A DNA stretch of 32,434 nt from Micavibrio sp. (GTDB lineage Bacteria > Pseudomonadota > Alphaproteobacteria > Micavibrionales > Micavibrionaceae): the NCBI GenBank assembly GCA_030824805.1, contig JAPJRC010000005.1, positions 37,064 to 69,497 on the forward strand, read 5' to 3'. The notes beneath the pieces were generated by a model. The model saw only the letters and a list, made by a program, of their open reading frames with translations. It did not search any database and was not told the origin of the DNA. A program made the translations under genes and the position numbers. Each line of letters begins with the position of its first letter. The first letter of the stretch is position 1. Shown piece by piece: positions 14,613 to 23,018 of the stretch.

Positions 14613-16309
14613 GCTTTAACCGGTTCTCTTGTATCGCCGTCGCGTCTTCCACCCATCTGATCGAATGCAGGCAGCATTGTCTGCGAAGGGATAATATAAT
14701 ACATCCCAAGCTCGCTCAGAAGGTCTGCCATCTTAAGCATAAGTTCCTGTTGTATCTTCAAATACTCGTTTACATCCGAGACATTGATATAGAAAAATAG
14801 CTCGAACAGATGGCCGGCATCGCCCGGCCCGTGATAGCGCACAGGGAAACCTTCTTCGGTGACATACTCACTGGCAAACAAGGTTTCTTCCAGCTTTTTT
14901 GCAAAAAGACGCAGTTTTTCCGACGGCGCGTCATACCGTATCTGGAAGCGCCTGTTGACGAGGAAACGGTTGCGGCGCGCAAGATTCTCAATTTTCTGAT
15001 TGGACAGATCGCCGTTCGGAATGGTCACCAGCGTCCTGTCGTTTGTGCGGATACGCGTGGAACGCATACCGATATCTTCGACTGTACCTGAGACGTCTCC
15101 GATCTTGCAGAAATCACCAATATGCACAGGCTGGTCAATAACAATCGCCAGAGACCCGATAAAGTTTTCAAGTGTTTTCTGCGCACCGAGAGCCAGCGCG
15201 ATACCGCCGATACCGAGGGCTGCCAAACCGGCGGTCACATCCACACCGATATTGTCGAGAATAATGAACAGCAATACGATCCCGAACAGGATCTTGATCA
15301 TGCGGCGGAAGAAAAATAGGATTGAAGAGAAACCGAAGAAGCGGCCGTTGGCGGTCATGCGTTTTTGCGCCGCTTCGGCAAAGATATCAATCAGACGCCA
15401 TAGAAGCAGTGCAATAGCAGACCACGCCACTATGACGTTAAGCTGTGCTGTTTGCTGGCGTACTATGATCGATAGATCGCTCCAGAGGCTGGCATAAGCA
15501 AAAAGCCAAACCGCCGCGTACAAGCTTACAGGAGCGCGAATTGTATCCAGAAGATTCCGGCCTGAAACTGAGCATTTCTTGGTCCAGAGCTTTTTCAGGA
15601 ATCCCACCACTGCCAGCATCACGAACCAGCAGGATAAATACGAAAGAGCGAGAAGAGCGATGACCGCAATCCAATGACCTGCGGGCGCACCAAACCATTT
15701 CGTTTCAATCAGAAAGTCAGGCAATACCTTATTAACAAGAGGTTCGAACTCTTCCTGTGTGTTAATAAGGCTGCGCATTTGTTCGAGCGTAGCAGACGAA
15801 ATCAACCATATTTTTTGCCCATCTGTTCCGGGCCATTCCATACGTTGAAGCGTAATGTCGATATTGCCTTTGGGCCCACGTATATTACCGACGCGGTCTT
15901 GGGTTTCCTCCAGCCCGTCTTCTTCCTTACGCCCTTCAGGATCGTTGCTGATCATACTCCCGGGGAAAAACCACCCGCTGCGATCCAGGGCTGACTGAAG
16001 ATTTTGTGCAAGTTCCGGCCCGCGCCCTTTGCGCGATCCTTCCGCTATCTTTGAAAGGTCCAGATACTGGGCGGCTTTTTCAAAATCCTGCTTGGAAATG
16101 GCTTCTATAAAACCTGTCACAGTCCCGCGCGGTGTGCTACGGCCGAGATCATCTGCAGGCGGAGCCTCGGCGGCCGGTGCGGCTTCTTTCGTATCCCCAG
16201 CTGCCTTGCTTAGCGCCGCAGTGGCGCATGCAGGGCCCAGCGGTACCAGGCAGCCTAGAATCAGGCCTACCAGAAGGAATAAACGGAGCGGGTTTTGTAT
16301 CAAATTCAT
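14609..16309 (-). CDS. MscS-family mechanosensitive channel with periplasmic N-terminal domain
   Basis: A 566-aa inner-membrane channel that would open under membrane tension to release solutes. It begins with a signal peptide (cleavage near residue 29), then a periplasmic domain at about 60-200 (RGTVTGFIEAISKQDFEKAA, then a region ending in LIETKW), then membrane helices near 213-236, 262-277, 290-309 and 336-352. The MscS pore helix and beta domain are unmistakable: GLAALGIGGIALALGAQKTL at 361-380, IDQPVHIGDFCKIG, VEDIGMRSTRIRT and TIPNGDLSNQKI. The C-terminal domain follows and ends with a short charged tail. Similar N-terminal domains occur in longer MscS homologues, but their role is unknown. 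The start has no strong Shine-Dalgarno. The stop overlaps that of the EF-hand lipoprotein gene. Confidence 0.93.
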   Translation of the reverse strand: MNLIQNPLRLFLLVGLILGCLVPLGPACATAALSKAAGDTKEAAPAAEAPPADDLGRSTPRGTVTGFIEAISKQDFEKAAQYLDLSKIAEGSRKGRGPELAQNLQSALDRSGWFFPGSMISNDPEGRKEEDGLEETQDRVGNIRGPKGNIDITLQRMEWPGTDGQKIWLISSATLEQMRSLINTQEEFEPLVNKVLPDFLIETKWFGAPAGHWIAVIALLALSYLSCWFVMLAVVGFLKKLWTKKCSVSGRNLLDTIRAPVSLYAAVWLFAYASLWSDLSIIVRQQTAQLNVIVAWSAIALLLWRLIDIFAEAAQKRMTANGRFFGFSSILFFFRRMIKILFGIVLLFIILDNIGVDVTAGLAALGIGGIALALGAQKTLENFIGSLAIVIDQPVHIGDFCKIGDVSGTVEDIGMRSTRIRTNDRTLVTIPNGDLSNQKIENLARRNRFLVNRRFQIRYDAPSEKLRLFAKKLEETLFASEYVTEEGFPVRYHGPGDAGHLFELFFYINVSDVNEYLKIQQELMLKMADLLSELGMYYIIPSQTMLPAFDQMGGRRDGDTREPVKA

Positions 16310-16452
16310 GATGTGCTTAGACCATTGGTTTTTGAAGGAAATATGGCGCTATTCGCCTCATTCCGGACACTAGTTTTAAACCGTGCAGGACAAAAACACA
16401 AAAGCTTCGTGCAGGTTCCATAACCTGTACGGATAGCAGGTAATACAGGGGA

Positions 16453-17418
16453 TTAGCGGGAAGCCGAAGCTACGACCGTAACGTTGCCTTTGGGCTTGGT
16501 GTGGAGCCACCATCCGTCACGGTTGATAGAGAAGATCGGTTTGTAATGGGAAATACGATCTACACTGGTCACACTCTTGATCTGGTTATCAAGCAGTACG
16601 GCACCATTGTCTGTATAAACCACAAGGACAGCGTGCGGGATGTTTTTCTGCAGATCCTGAAGGATCAGGATACGCATACGTTCCTCGGGAATGCCGAGGG
16701 CGCGCAGAGCCACATATTTTGTAATCGCGAAATCTTCGCAGTCCCCGCCGTTTTTGAGGAACTCAACGGGCGTGGCCCAGTAATCGCTCTGTCCGTAAAT
16801 ATTCGAATCATTAATATATGGAACACGGTTTACAATTTCATTTACGCCGGAAACCATTTTGTTCATGGGAAGGCCGCGCAGGAATTCCAACTGTGTTTTA
16901 AACGAGTTCATGGATTGCTGCCCGCCCGGCGTATTCAGGGCGTTGTCAAATCTGTCGAACATGGCGGTCCACTTAGTAAAAGCGGTCAGGGAATTGGATT
17001 GCTTTTCAGTGGAGCCGAACAGTTTCGGGTATTGTCCCATCGGTGCGATGGCGGCGGCCTGCTGGAATGCCACGCGTGCGGGAACATCCTTGATGCTGGC
17101 TGCGCGCGCTGTCTTGGTTCCGCCGGCCATACCTGCAAAGGAAATAAACACGGTCAGGATCGCCATCATAAATCGGAGCAAGAATTGCTCTACCAGGGTC
17201 TGGCGAATAACATCGCGTTCAACGACTTTATTGGACGTCAGAACTTGCCCGAGCGGCATACCGGAAGATTTGGAGATTGCGAGCGCTTGCTGCAGTTCTT
17301 CGGTGGTGATGAAACCATCGAGAACAAGCAATTCACCCAGACGGTTCTTGTGCATACGGATCTTTAAACCCGTAAGAACCCCCTTATGCGCTGTTTGTCT
17401 GTGGACTACGTTCTCCAC
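16453..17418 (-). CDS. LapG-like transglutaminase-family cysteine protease fused to MshEN-like domain
   Basis: The C-terminal part (about 110-320) is a bacterial transglutaminase-like cysteine protease (BTLCP), the LapG family that cleaves large surface adhesins in the periplasm. The catalytic triad is C227 (GGDCEDF), H262 (PHAVLVV) and D277 (LLDNQ). Before it lies a membrane helix or signal-like segment (84-99), and before that (26-79) a domain that matches the tandem motif of MshEN c-di-GMP receptors: RLGELL...I...L...AL and, 29 residues later, PLGQVL...V...I...LVEQ. So the order is cytosolic MshEN-like, membrane, periplasmic protease. The start is GTG 17418 (AGGGG upstream) or the ATG at 17355 (residue 22). 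If only the ATG near residue 84 were used, the protease alone would be made. Confidence 0.85.
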   Translation of the reverse strand: MENVVHRQTAHKGVLTGLKIRMHKNRLGELLVLDGFITTEELQQALAISKSSGMPLGQVLTSNKVVERDVIRQTLVEQFLLRFMMAILTVFISFAGMAGGTKTARAASIKDVPARVAFQQAAAIAPMGQYPKLFGSTEKQSNSLTAFTKWTAMFDRFDNALNTPGGQQSMNSFKTQLEFLRGLPMNKMVSGVNEIVNRVPYINDSNIYGQSDYWATPVEFLKNGGDCEDFAITKYVALRALGIPEERMRILILQDLQKNIPHAVLVVYTDNGAVLLDNQIKSVTSVDRISHYKPIFSINRDGWWLHTKPKGNVTVVASASR

Positions 17419-17572
17419 TTGGCCCCTGACCTAATAAACCCGTTACATTAGTTTCCCATCTTTTAGTATGGTTCAGAAAGGTTTACGAATTCCTAATACA
17501 AAGTAATAAAAAGAGTAGAAAAAGCGGTAAAAAAAGCCTTAAAGTGCATGCATTCGGAAAGGGCTTCGGGCC

Positions 17573-19063
17573 ATGCAAAGTCTTGAAAACACAATTAAAG
17601 CTGCGCGCGGGCAAAAGATCCTGATCGTGGGCGATCTTATGCTCGACGCGTTCATATATGGCGATGTCGAACGGATATCGCCTGAAAGCCCAGTTCCTGT
17701 GCTCGCAATTCGTAAAGAAGACCGCATGTTGGGCGGCGCAGGCAACGTGTTTACAAATCTCTGCGCCCTAGGTGCCGAGCCATTGATGTTCTCTGTCATA
17801 GGGGATGATGATGCAGGTCGCAATGCGCTGGAAATTGTTCGCGCCTTTTCCAAATCGCCTGAAGGCATACTGGCTGATCCTTCACGGCCAACGACGCTCA
17901 AAACGCGTTATCTGGCGCAGCACCAGCATCTCCTCCGTACGGACATTGAAAAAACACACGCGCTTTCACCAGAGCTAGAACAAAAAATCATAACAGCGGT
18001 TCAGGCTGCGATGAGAAGCGCGAAGGCGGTTGTGCTTTCCGACTATGGTAAAGGCGTTCTAACGCAAAGCGTGATAGCAGCAGTTATAGCCTCTGCAAAA
18101 GAAGCAGGCGTTCCTGTTCTTGTTGATCCGAAAGGGCGCGACTACAGCATCTATCGAGGAGCATCTTTCGTAACGCCGAATCGCAAAGAGCTTGCGGAGG
18201 CGACAACGAGCGCATCCCTGAAATCCGATCAGGAAATAACGATGGCCGCGCAGAAAGTTTTGAAAGATTGCGGTATCGGATGTGTAATTGCCACGCGTTC
18301 GGAAGACGGTATGAGCGTAATCGGAAACAGCGAGCCTCTTCACCTTCGCGCACAGGTGCGGGAAGTGTTCGATGTTTCCGGCGCAGGCGATACTGTCATA
18401 GCAACGCTGGCCGCGATGCTGGCTGCGGGTGCCGATATTGCAATGGCGGCGCGTATTGCCAATATAGCGGCGGGAATTGCTGTATCCAAAGTCGGTACAA
18501 CGCCAGTGCGCACAGAAGAGATTTTGAACGCTTTGTCCGGACAGGCAAATCACAGTCGTCAAGCCCGCCTTGCGTCGCGTGATGATGCCCGCGAGCAAGT
18601 GCGAATCTGGCAGGCACAGGGCTTGAAAGTCGGTTTTACCAATGGCTGTTTCGATATCATACATAAAGGCCATGTAAATTATCTTGAACAGGCACGTTCG
18701 CGCTGCGATCGCCTGATCGTTGGCCTAAATCACGATGCTTCTGTTCGTATTCTTAAAGGTCCGACAAGGCCAATAAACGATGAAGAAGCGCGCGCAGCCG
18801 TTATAGGGTCACTCTCGTCTGTGGATCTTGTGGCTTTGTTCGGCGCAACAAAAACGGGCGAGGACAACACGCCTTGTGCGCTTATCGAAGAACTCCGGCC
18901 GGATATTTTCTTCAAGGGCGGCGATTACACGATAGAGCAATTGCCCGAAGCCAAGGTCGTGCAGGCGTATGGCGGCGCGGTGGAAATTATGGGTTTGGAA
19001 GATGGCTTCAGCACCACGAACATTATTGCCAAGAGCGCGCATAAAACAGCAAACGGCGGCTAA
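17573..19063 (+). CDS. hldE: Bifunctional heptose-7-phosphate kinase / heptose-1-phosphate adenylyltransferase
   Basis: A two-domain enzyme of ADP-heptose synthesis for the LPS inner core, acting in the cytoplasm. The N-terminal ribokinase-like kinase has LGGAGNVFTNL near residues 53-63 and the catalytic DVSGAGDT near 266. The C-terminal nucleotidyltransferase has TNGCFDIIHKGHVNYLEQAR from about 355, including the HxGH motif, and NDEEARAAVIGSL further on. Length (496 aa) is normal. The gene starts at ATG 17573 with GGAAAGGG upstream. Its presence argues for a heptose-containing LPS and so for a true Gram-negative envelope. No other LPS gene is next to it, unlike the loci where hld genes cluster. 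Confidence 0.95.
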   Translation: MQSLENTIKAARGQKILIVGDLMLDAFIYGDVERISPESPVPVLAIRKEDRMLGGAGNVFTNLCALGAEPLMFSVIGDDDAGRNALEIVRAFSKSPEGILADPSRPTTLKTRYLAQHQHLLRTDIEKTHALSPELEQKIITAVQAAMRSAKAVVLSDYGKGVLTQSVIAAVIASAKEAGVPVLVDPKGRDYSIYRGASFVTPNRKELAEATTSASLKSDQEITMAAQKVLKDCGIGCVIATRSEDGMSVIGNSEPLHLRAQVREVFDVSGAGDTVIATLAAMLAAGADIAMAARIANIAAGIAVSKVGTTPVRTEEILNALSGQANHSRQARLASRDDAREQVRIWQAQGLKVGFTNGCFDIIHKGHVNYLEQARSRCDRLIVGLNHDASVRILKGPTRPINDEEARAAVIGSLSSVDLVALFGATKTGEDNTPCALIEELRPDIFFKGGDYTIEQLPEAKVVQAYGGAVEIMGLEDGFSTTNIIAKSAHKTANGG

Positions 19064-19152
19064 ACCTTATACAAAATTACTACAATATGTAATTACGATG
19101 TTGTGCAGTGTGCTGCAGCACATAAAGGGTTCCGCGAGAACAGGTGGTATCC

Positions 19153-19210
19153 ATAGCTCCGCAAACGGGCTGTACGGCAGGAATGATCCTTGCTAGACTG
19201 GCGGAGCTAT
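19153..19210 (+). promoter_or_regulatory. Inverted repeat in the leader of the lipoprotein pair
   Basis: ATAGCTCCGC (19153-19162) and GCGGAGCTAT (19201-19210) are perfect complements around 38 bases that can form an inner GCAGGA/TCCTTGC hairpin. It ends 35 bases before the lipoprotein start at 19246. A separate 12-base palindrome, GTGCTGCAGCAC, lies at 19110-19121. These may be RNA structure or protein sites; neither is a standard terminator. Confidence 0.4.
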
Positions 19211-19245
19211 ATTCTTCAACATCCAGCTTTCGTGGATCGTCCTCA

Positions 19246-19878
19246 ATGTCTTGCAAAAAAAATATTCGTTTTCTGGCTATTTCAGGCTGTGCCGCTGTTC
19301 TTGCTTTGACCGCTTGCAGCATACCCAATTCGCTTCCGCGCGGTTACGTGTATCATCAGGATGAATACAAGTCTCCGAATCCGCCGGAATCCGCGAAATT
19401 TACCTCGCAGCAACGCGCGACAATGGGGCCGGAACAGGCGGACCAGTTCCGTCTTTCCGTCTACAAACTGGTTGAAAACCTGACCAACCGCGCCGGCATG
19501 CCGCCTAAACCTGTGCATGTTCTGAAGCCCGAACCGATGACACCTTTCTACGCCAATATGGACAACGATCTGCGCGAATCGCTTCGTCATATGGGTTACA
19601 AGCTGACGGATTCCACGGACGGGGCTTATGTGTTTGCCTATAACGCGCAGATCCTGAAAAAAGAAAAGCCCGAGGGCAAGGATGTCGTAATAGACACCTC
19701 TCCCAATGTGCGCCTTATCCTGTACGTCATGGATGGTGCCGGCGAAGAGGCAAAGATTCTGACCCAGGAAGAGGGCGTATTCTATATTCGCGGAGCCGAG
19801 GAGCTAAACGTGCCTTTTGCTTCTTTCCCGGGAACCTTCATTCCTGAGCCGACCGGCCCAGGCACATTCCGGGAATAA
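19246..19878 (+). CDS. Putative lipoprotein, 210 aa
   Basis: I chose ATG 19246 because it gives a proper lipoprotein signal: KKNIRFLAISGCAAVLALTAC, in which LTAC is the lipobox and C24 the lipidated residue. An in-frame start at 19144 would add 34 residues with no signal character. The mature part contains conserved-looking strands such as NVRLILYVMDGAGEEAKILT and a proline-rich end (FASFPGTFIPEP). I do not recognise a named domain. It lies one base before the FlgO-like gene on the same strand and is almost surely co-transcribed with it, so the two lipoproteins may work together in the envelope. Confidence 0.78.
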   Translation: MSCKKNIRFLAISGCAAVLALTACSIPNSLPRGYVYHQDEYKSPNPPESAKFTSQQRATMGPEQADQFRLSVYKLVENLTNRAGMPPKPVHVLKPEPMTPFYANMDNDLRESLRHMGYKLTDSTDGAYVFAYNAQILKKEKPEGKDVVIDTSPNVRLILYVMDGAGEEAKILTQEEGVFYIRGAEELNVPFASFPGTFIPEPTGPGTFRE

Positions 19879-19879
19879 C

Positions 19880-20455
19880 ATGCGCCGCCATCTTCCTGCC
19901 GCTCTGCTTCTTTCTTCAGCCCTTATATTGGGCGGATGCGAGGCTGTAGCGATAGGTGTGGCGACACCCATGATTATCCAGCAAAAGCACGTTAATTTGC
20001 CAAACGCTTCTTATGCTGCGGCCGACAGCATGTCCCAGCAAGCCGGAAAACGGCTTCCAAAAGAGCGTCCCCTCGTCGTTTCCGATCTGCAGGAAATATT
20101 TAATCCGAATGAGGCCAGACCGCCTGTGGCGAATGTGGACGATGTTATCGATCGTACAAAAGGCAAGCCGCAGCCTAGTCCGAAGGTGGGTAAAGTAATT
20201 TCAAGCCAAATGCGCGACCGGTTCATCCAGCTTGGCTACAACGTCTCGCAATCGCCGGTGTATCAAGGCGGCGGCGCACCTGTAGAAGTTTCAGGAACAT
20301 ATGAATTTGTCAGCGGTACGATGATTGTAGCGCTGCGCATGGTAGATCGCGAAAACGGGCAGGTTGTTACGATTTACAACTACTCTTTGCCAGTTACATA
20401 CGACATCAAAAAATACATGACCGGCAGCGCGCACATGCTGCCGCCGCTACTCTAA
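19880..20455 (+). CDS. FlgO-like lipoprotein
   Basis: The ATG at 19880 gives a lipoprotein signal with lipobox LGGC (cysteine at residue 20); an earlier in-frame start at 19817 would overlap the upstream gene and lose this. The C-terminal region from about residue 100 fits the FlgO domain: SSQMRDRFIQLGYNV, then VSGTYEFVSGTMIVALRMVD and the lead-out GQVVTIYNYSLPVT. FlgO proteins are outer-membrane lipoproteins known from Vibrio flagella, but the domain is also found in proteins unrelated to flagella, and no flagellar gene is in this window. It follows the other lipoprotein gene after one base, and its stop touches the stop of the convergent pilin-like gene. Confidence 0.7.
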   Translation: MRRHLPAALLLSSALILGGCEAVAIGVATPMIIQQKHVNLPNASYAAADSMSQQAGKRLPKERPLVVSDLQEIFNPNEARPPVANVDDVIDRTKGKPQPSPKVGKVISSQMRDRFIQLGYNVSQSPVYQGGGAPVEVSGTYEFVSGTMIVALRMVDRENGQVVTIYNYSLPVTYDIKKYMTGSAHMLPPLL

Positions 20456-21139
20456 CTAACGGGATAGCAGCACTTTGTAATAATGGAATGTGCCGTCCGA
20501 GCATCTGACGCAGGCTTCGGTTGCCGGTGTCCGGCTCAATTGACCGTTATCCAATGTATTTGTCGAAGCTCCGGACGAAAAAGTACCTGTGAATTCAGAA
20601 CCCGGCGCATACACGCAGCCATTGGCACCCGGATCTGTAACTTGCGACAGGTCTATCGACTGCTTGATGCTGCGGTTGATCTGATTGCAAAAGCCTTGCG
20701 TTACATTTGGAAGAACAGCCAGGAGTTCAGCTTTTATCTGTGAGCCGGAATTGGTGCCCAGGCCGGTAAGATGGGTGGTTGCAAAAAATCCCAATGGGCT
20801 TCCATCGTTTATTCCTGCAGGCGGATTCTTATACTCAACGGCGCCGCCAGCCGGTGCGAACACCATAGCCGGAGTGTCGGAGTATGAACCATATGCGCTA
20901 GATGCGTTGGGAGCTGCAAAACGTATCTCTGTTTCGCTGACACCTTCCCTTAGGATATAGCTTACACCACGCTCTATCTCGCCCGCATATTGCTGTAGCT
21001 GGTTTGCTCTGAGTAAAAGCTGCTCTCCGTCAATTCCGGTTCCTTCTTGAAAGCTGCCTTTCACCAGAACCATCAGAAGGCCGATCAGAACGATCGCCCC
21101 CAGAATGTAGATCATGATGTTACCGGATTGGCGCGCCAT
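20456..21139 (-). CDS. Pilin-like membrane-anchored protein
   Basis: A 227-aa protein with one N-terminal membrane helix (SGNIMIYILGAIVLIGLLMVL, residues 5-24) preceded by a short basic leader (MARQ), followed by a predicted coiled or helical region (EQLLLRANQLQQYAGEIERG) and a Gly/Ser/Asn-rich C-terminal domain with a few cysteines. This is the layout of type IV pilin-like proteins, but no Glu5 or clear prepilin peptidase site is seen. It follows the carboxypeptidase gene by six bases, and its AGGA ribosome site lies in that gene's end, so the two are co-transcribed. The three Lcl_C proteins at 26.4-29.3 kb share the leader-plus-helix plan but have a different C-terminal part. Confidence 0.75.
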   Translation of the reverse strand: MARQSGNIMIYILGAIVLIGLLMVLVKGSFQEGTGIDGEQLLLRANQLQQYAGEIERGVSYILREGVSETEIRFAAPNASSAYGSYSDTPAMVFAPAGGAVEYKNPPAGINDGSPLGFFATTHLTGLGTNSGSQIKAELLAVLPNVTQGFCNQINRSIKQSIDLSQVTDPGANGCVYAPGSEFTGTFSSGASTNTLDNGQLSRTPATEACVRCSDGTFHYYKVLLSR

Positions 21140-21145
21140 GAAATC

Positions 21146-22783
21146 CTAACGTGGTGCTACGGACAGGCAGTCACGGAAATAACGGCAAGCCTCAGTTGCC
21201 TGCGCCTGTGTAAGATTACCGAAACGGGCGCGGAAAAGTATGCCTTCTGCTGTTTGCAGCGGGACAACAATCGGGCTGGCATGAACCAGATTTCTGGGAA
21301 GTTTTGTGTGCGCATAACGCAGCGCGTCGTCTGTTGCCACGCGGCTCGTGTAGGCGCCGATTTGTACAGACCATAATGCAGACGGTGCCGGTGCGGGAAT
21401 CGCAGCAGGCACGGCGGGTGGTACAGACACTGGTGTGACGCCGGCAGGGGCTTGTAATGTGTTTGGTTGCTGTACGGTACCGATGGTTTGAGCCGCGCTC
21501 GTTTGTTGTATCTGGCGTACGCGTTCGTGGTCGCCTTTGTATACCGCTGCCGCGATCAGGCCTGTTTCTACACGTCTTGCGTTTGCCGCATCGTAATCGC
21601 CTTCGCCTGTAAGTTCGCTGTATTCACCGCGGTTAATGGCATTCTGGGCACTGCGAACGGCTTGGTCCGTTGTACTTGGCTGCGCCACAGCTGCAGGAGG
21701 CAATACCAGTTTTCGTGGCTCTGTGTTAAGCGTGCCGATCGAAGCGATACCGGTTTGCGTGTTTGCGGCGATCTGTCCGGTTGTTTCGCGGTAGACCGGT
21801 TTGATAGCAGGAATGGGCGGGGGAGCAGCGGCAGCCACTTGAACCGGTGTTGATTTTTCGGCTTGGGCATAGGCTGTGCCGCGTTTAACGTTGCTGAAAC
21901 CTTTGTCCAGCAGTGAGGCCATATGGTCATTGCGGGATTTCCAGCTCTTGCCGCCAAACACGACGCCGATGAGGCGCTGGTCGCCCCGCTTTGCAGAGGC
22001 AATCAGGTTAAAACCGGATGCATTGATAAATCCCGTTTTGAAACCATCCATACCCTCATAGCTTTGCATAAGGCGGTTGTGGTTGGTCATAGTCTTGCCG
22101 CGATAGGTGAATTGTTTGGTGCCGAAATACCGGTAATAATTCGGATAGCGAACAAGGATATAACGCGCCAGCGTTGCCATATCACGGGCCGTGGAAACCT
22201 GTGCCGGATGGTGCAGGCCGGAAGCATTTACGAAATTTGTGCGGATCATGCCGATATCGTGCGCTCGACGCGTCATGCGAACCGCAAAACGTGATTCCGA
22301 GCCGGCAAGGTGTTCGCCTATGGCCGTGGCCATATCGTTTGCAGACTTTGTAACCACCGACAATATGGCGTCTTCGACGCGGATGGACGAGCCGGCAGGC
22401 AGGCCCAGCTTGCTTGGCTGCTGTGCGGCGGCATGTTGGGAAATAAGGATTTTGTCGTTCAGACGCACGCTACCATTTTCAAGCGCATCGAACAAAAGCA
22501 TCAAAGTCATAACTTTGGTCAAAGAGGCAGGATGCAGGACTTTGTTGGCGTTGGTTTCGGAAAGGACCGTCCCTGTCGAGGCGTCTATAATAATCGAAGC
22601 GTATTTTTTGTTTTCACTAGGGGCTGCCTTTTTGGACGCCTTTGCCATTGCTTCATGCGCAGGCATGAAGGCTAAGCAAAGCACCAATATGGCCATAGCT
22701 ATCCGTTGCAATACCCTGTCTCCCGCAGGCTTTGCGGTTATATCTTGGAGAAGCTCCGCTGCCTGTCTGTTTGTTATGCTCAT
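21146..22783 (-). CDS. D-alanyl-D-alanine carboxypeptidase (PBP5/6 type) with SPOR domain
   Basis: A 545-aa periplasmic enzyme that trims the terminal D-Ala of peptidoglycan stem peptides. The three active-site motifs are present: SLTK (S87, K90), SAN (S147, N149) and KTG (249-251). The C-terminal end (about 465-540) has a SPOR domain, LWSVQIGAYTSRVATDDALR, which binds denuded glycan strands, typically at the division septum; a Pro/Ala-rich linker joins it. The signal peptide runs to about residue 47 (EAMA). A TTG at 22711, preceded by GGGAG, would begin directly at the signal peptide (QRIAMAILVLCL), and may be the true start instead of ATG 22783, whose ribosome site is weak. The fusion to SPOR is known in alphaproteobacteria. 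Confidence 0.93.
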   Translation of the reverse strand: MSITNRQAAELLQDITAKPAGDRVLQRIAMAILVLCLAFMPAHEAMAKASKKAAPSENKKYASIIIDASTGTVLSETNANKVLHPASLTKVMTLMLLFDALENGSVRLNDKILISQHAAAQQPSKLGLPAGSSIRVEDAILSVVTKSANDMATAIGEHLAGSESRFAVRMTRRAHDIGMIRTNFVNASGLHHPAQVSTARDMATLARYILVRYPNYYRYFGTKQFTYRGKTMTNHNRLMQSYEGMDGFKTGFINASGFNLIASAKRGDQRLIGVVFGGKSWKSRNDHMASLLDKGFSNVKRGTAYAQAEKSTPVQVAAAAPPPIPAIKPVYRETTGQIAANTQTGIASIGTLNTEPRKLVLPPAAVAQPSTTDQAVRSAQNAINRGEYSELTGEGDYDAANARRVETGLIAAAVYKGDHERVRQIQQTSAAQTIGTVQQPNTLQAPAGVTPVSVPPAVPAAIPAPAPSALWSVQIGAYTSRVATDDALRYAHTKLPRNLVHASPIVVPLQTAEGILFRARFGNLTQAQATEACRYFRDCLSVAPR

Positions 22784-22926
22784 TGTACCAGAAAGTATAT
22801 TGAAAAGACCCTAATTTCAGCCGATAATTGCGTCGGCGTAAACCTGCTTTGTATTTTAAACAACAATATCTTGCCTGTCTAGGAAACTGCCTGAAAAAGG
22901 AATTTGTGCAACGCACAAAAAAGCAT

Positions 22927-22955
22927 TTGACCAAAGGTTAATTTGGTGCTATGTT
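22927..22955 (+). promoter_or_regulatory. Sigma-70-type promoter of the phasin gene
   Basis: A -35 TTGACC (22927-22932) and -10 TATGTT (22950-22955) are separated by 17 bases, which is the best housekeeping promoter match in the window. Transcription would start near 22962, about 57 bases before the phasin start. Confidence 0.6.
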
Positions 22956-23018
22956 CAATATTGTGCGATGCAATAATTTTACGTAAATGTTCATCGTATT
23001 AACGCAGAGGAGGCCACT

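Noticed and set aside
16501..17367. Plus-strand ORF of 288 codons opposite the LapG-like gene
   Set aside because: The minus-strand protein has a complete Cys-His-Asp triad and known motifs, so this is a shadow.
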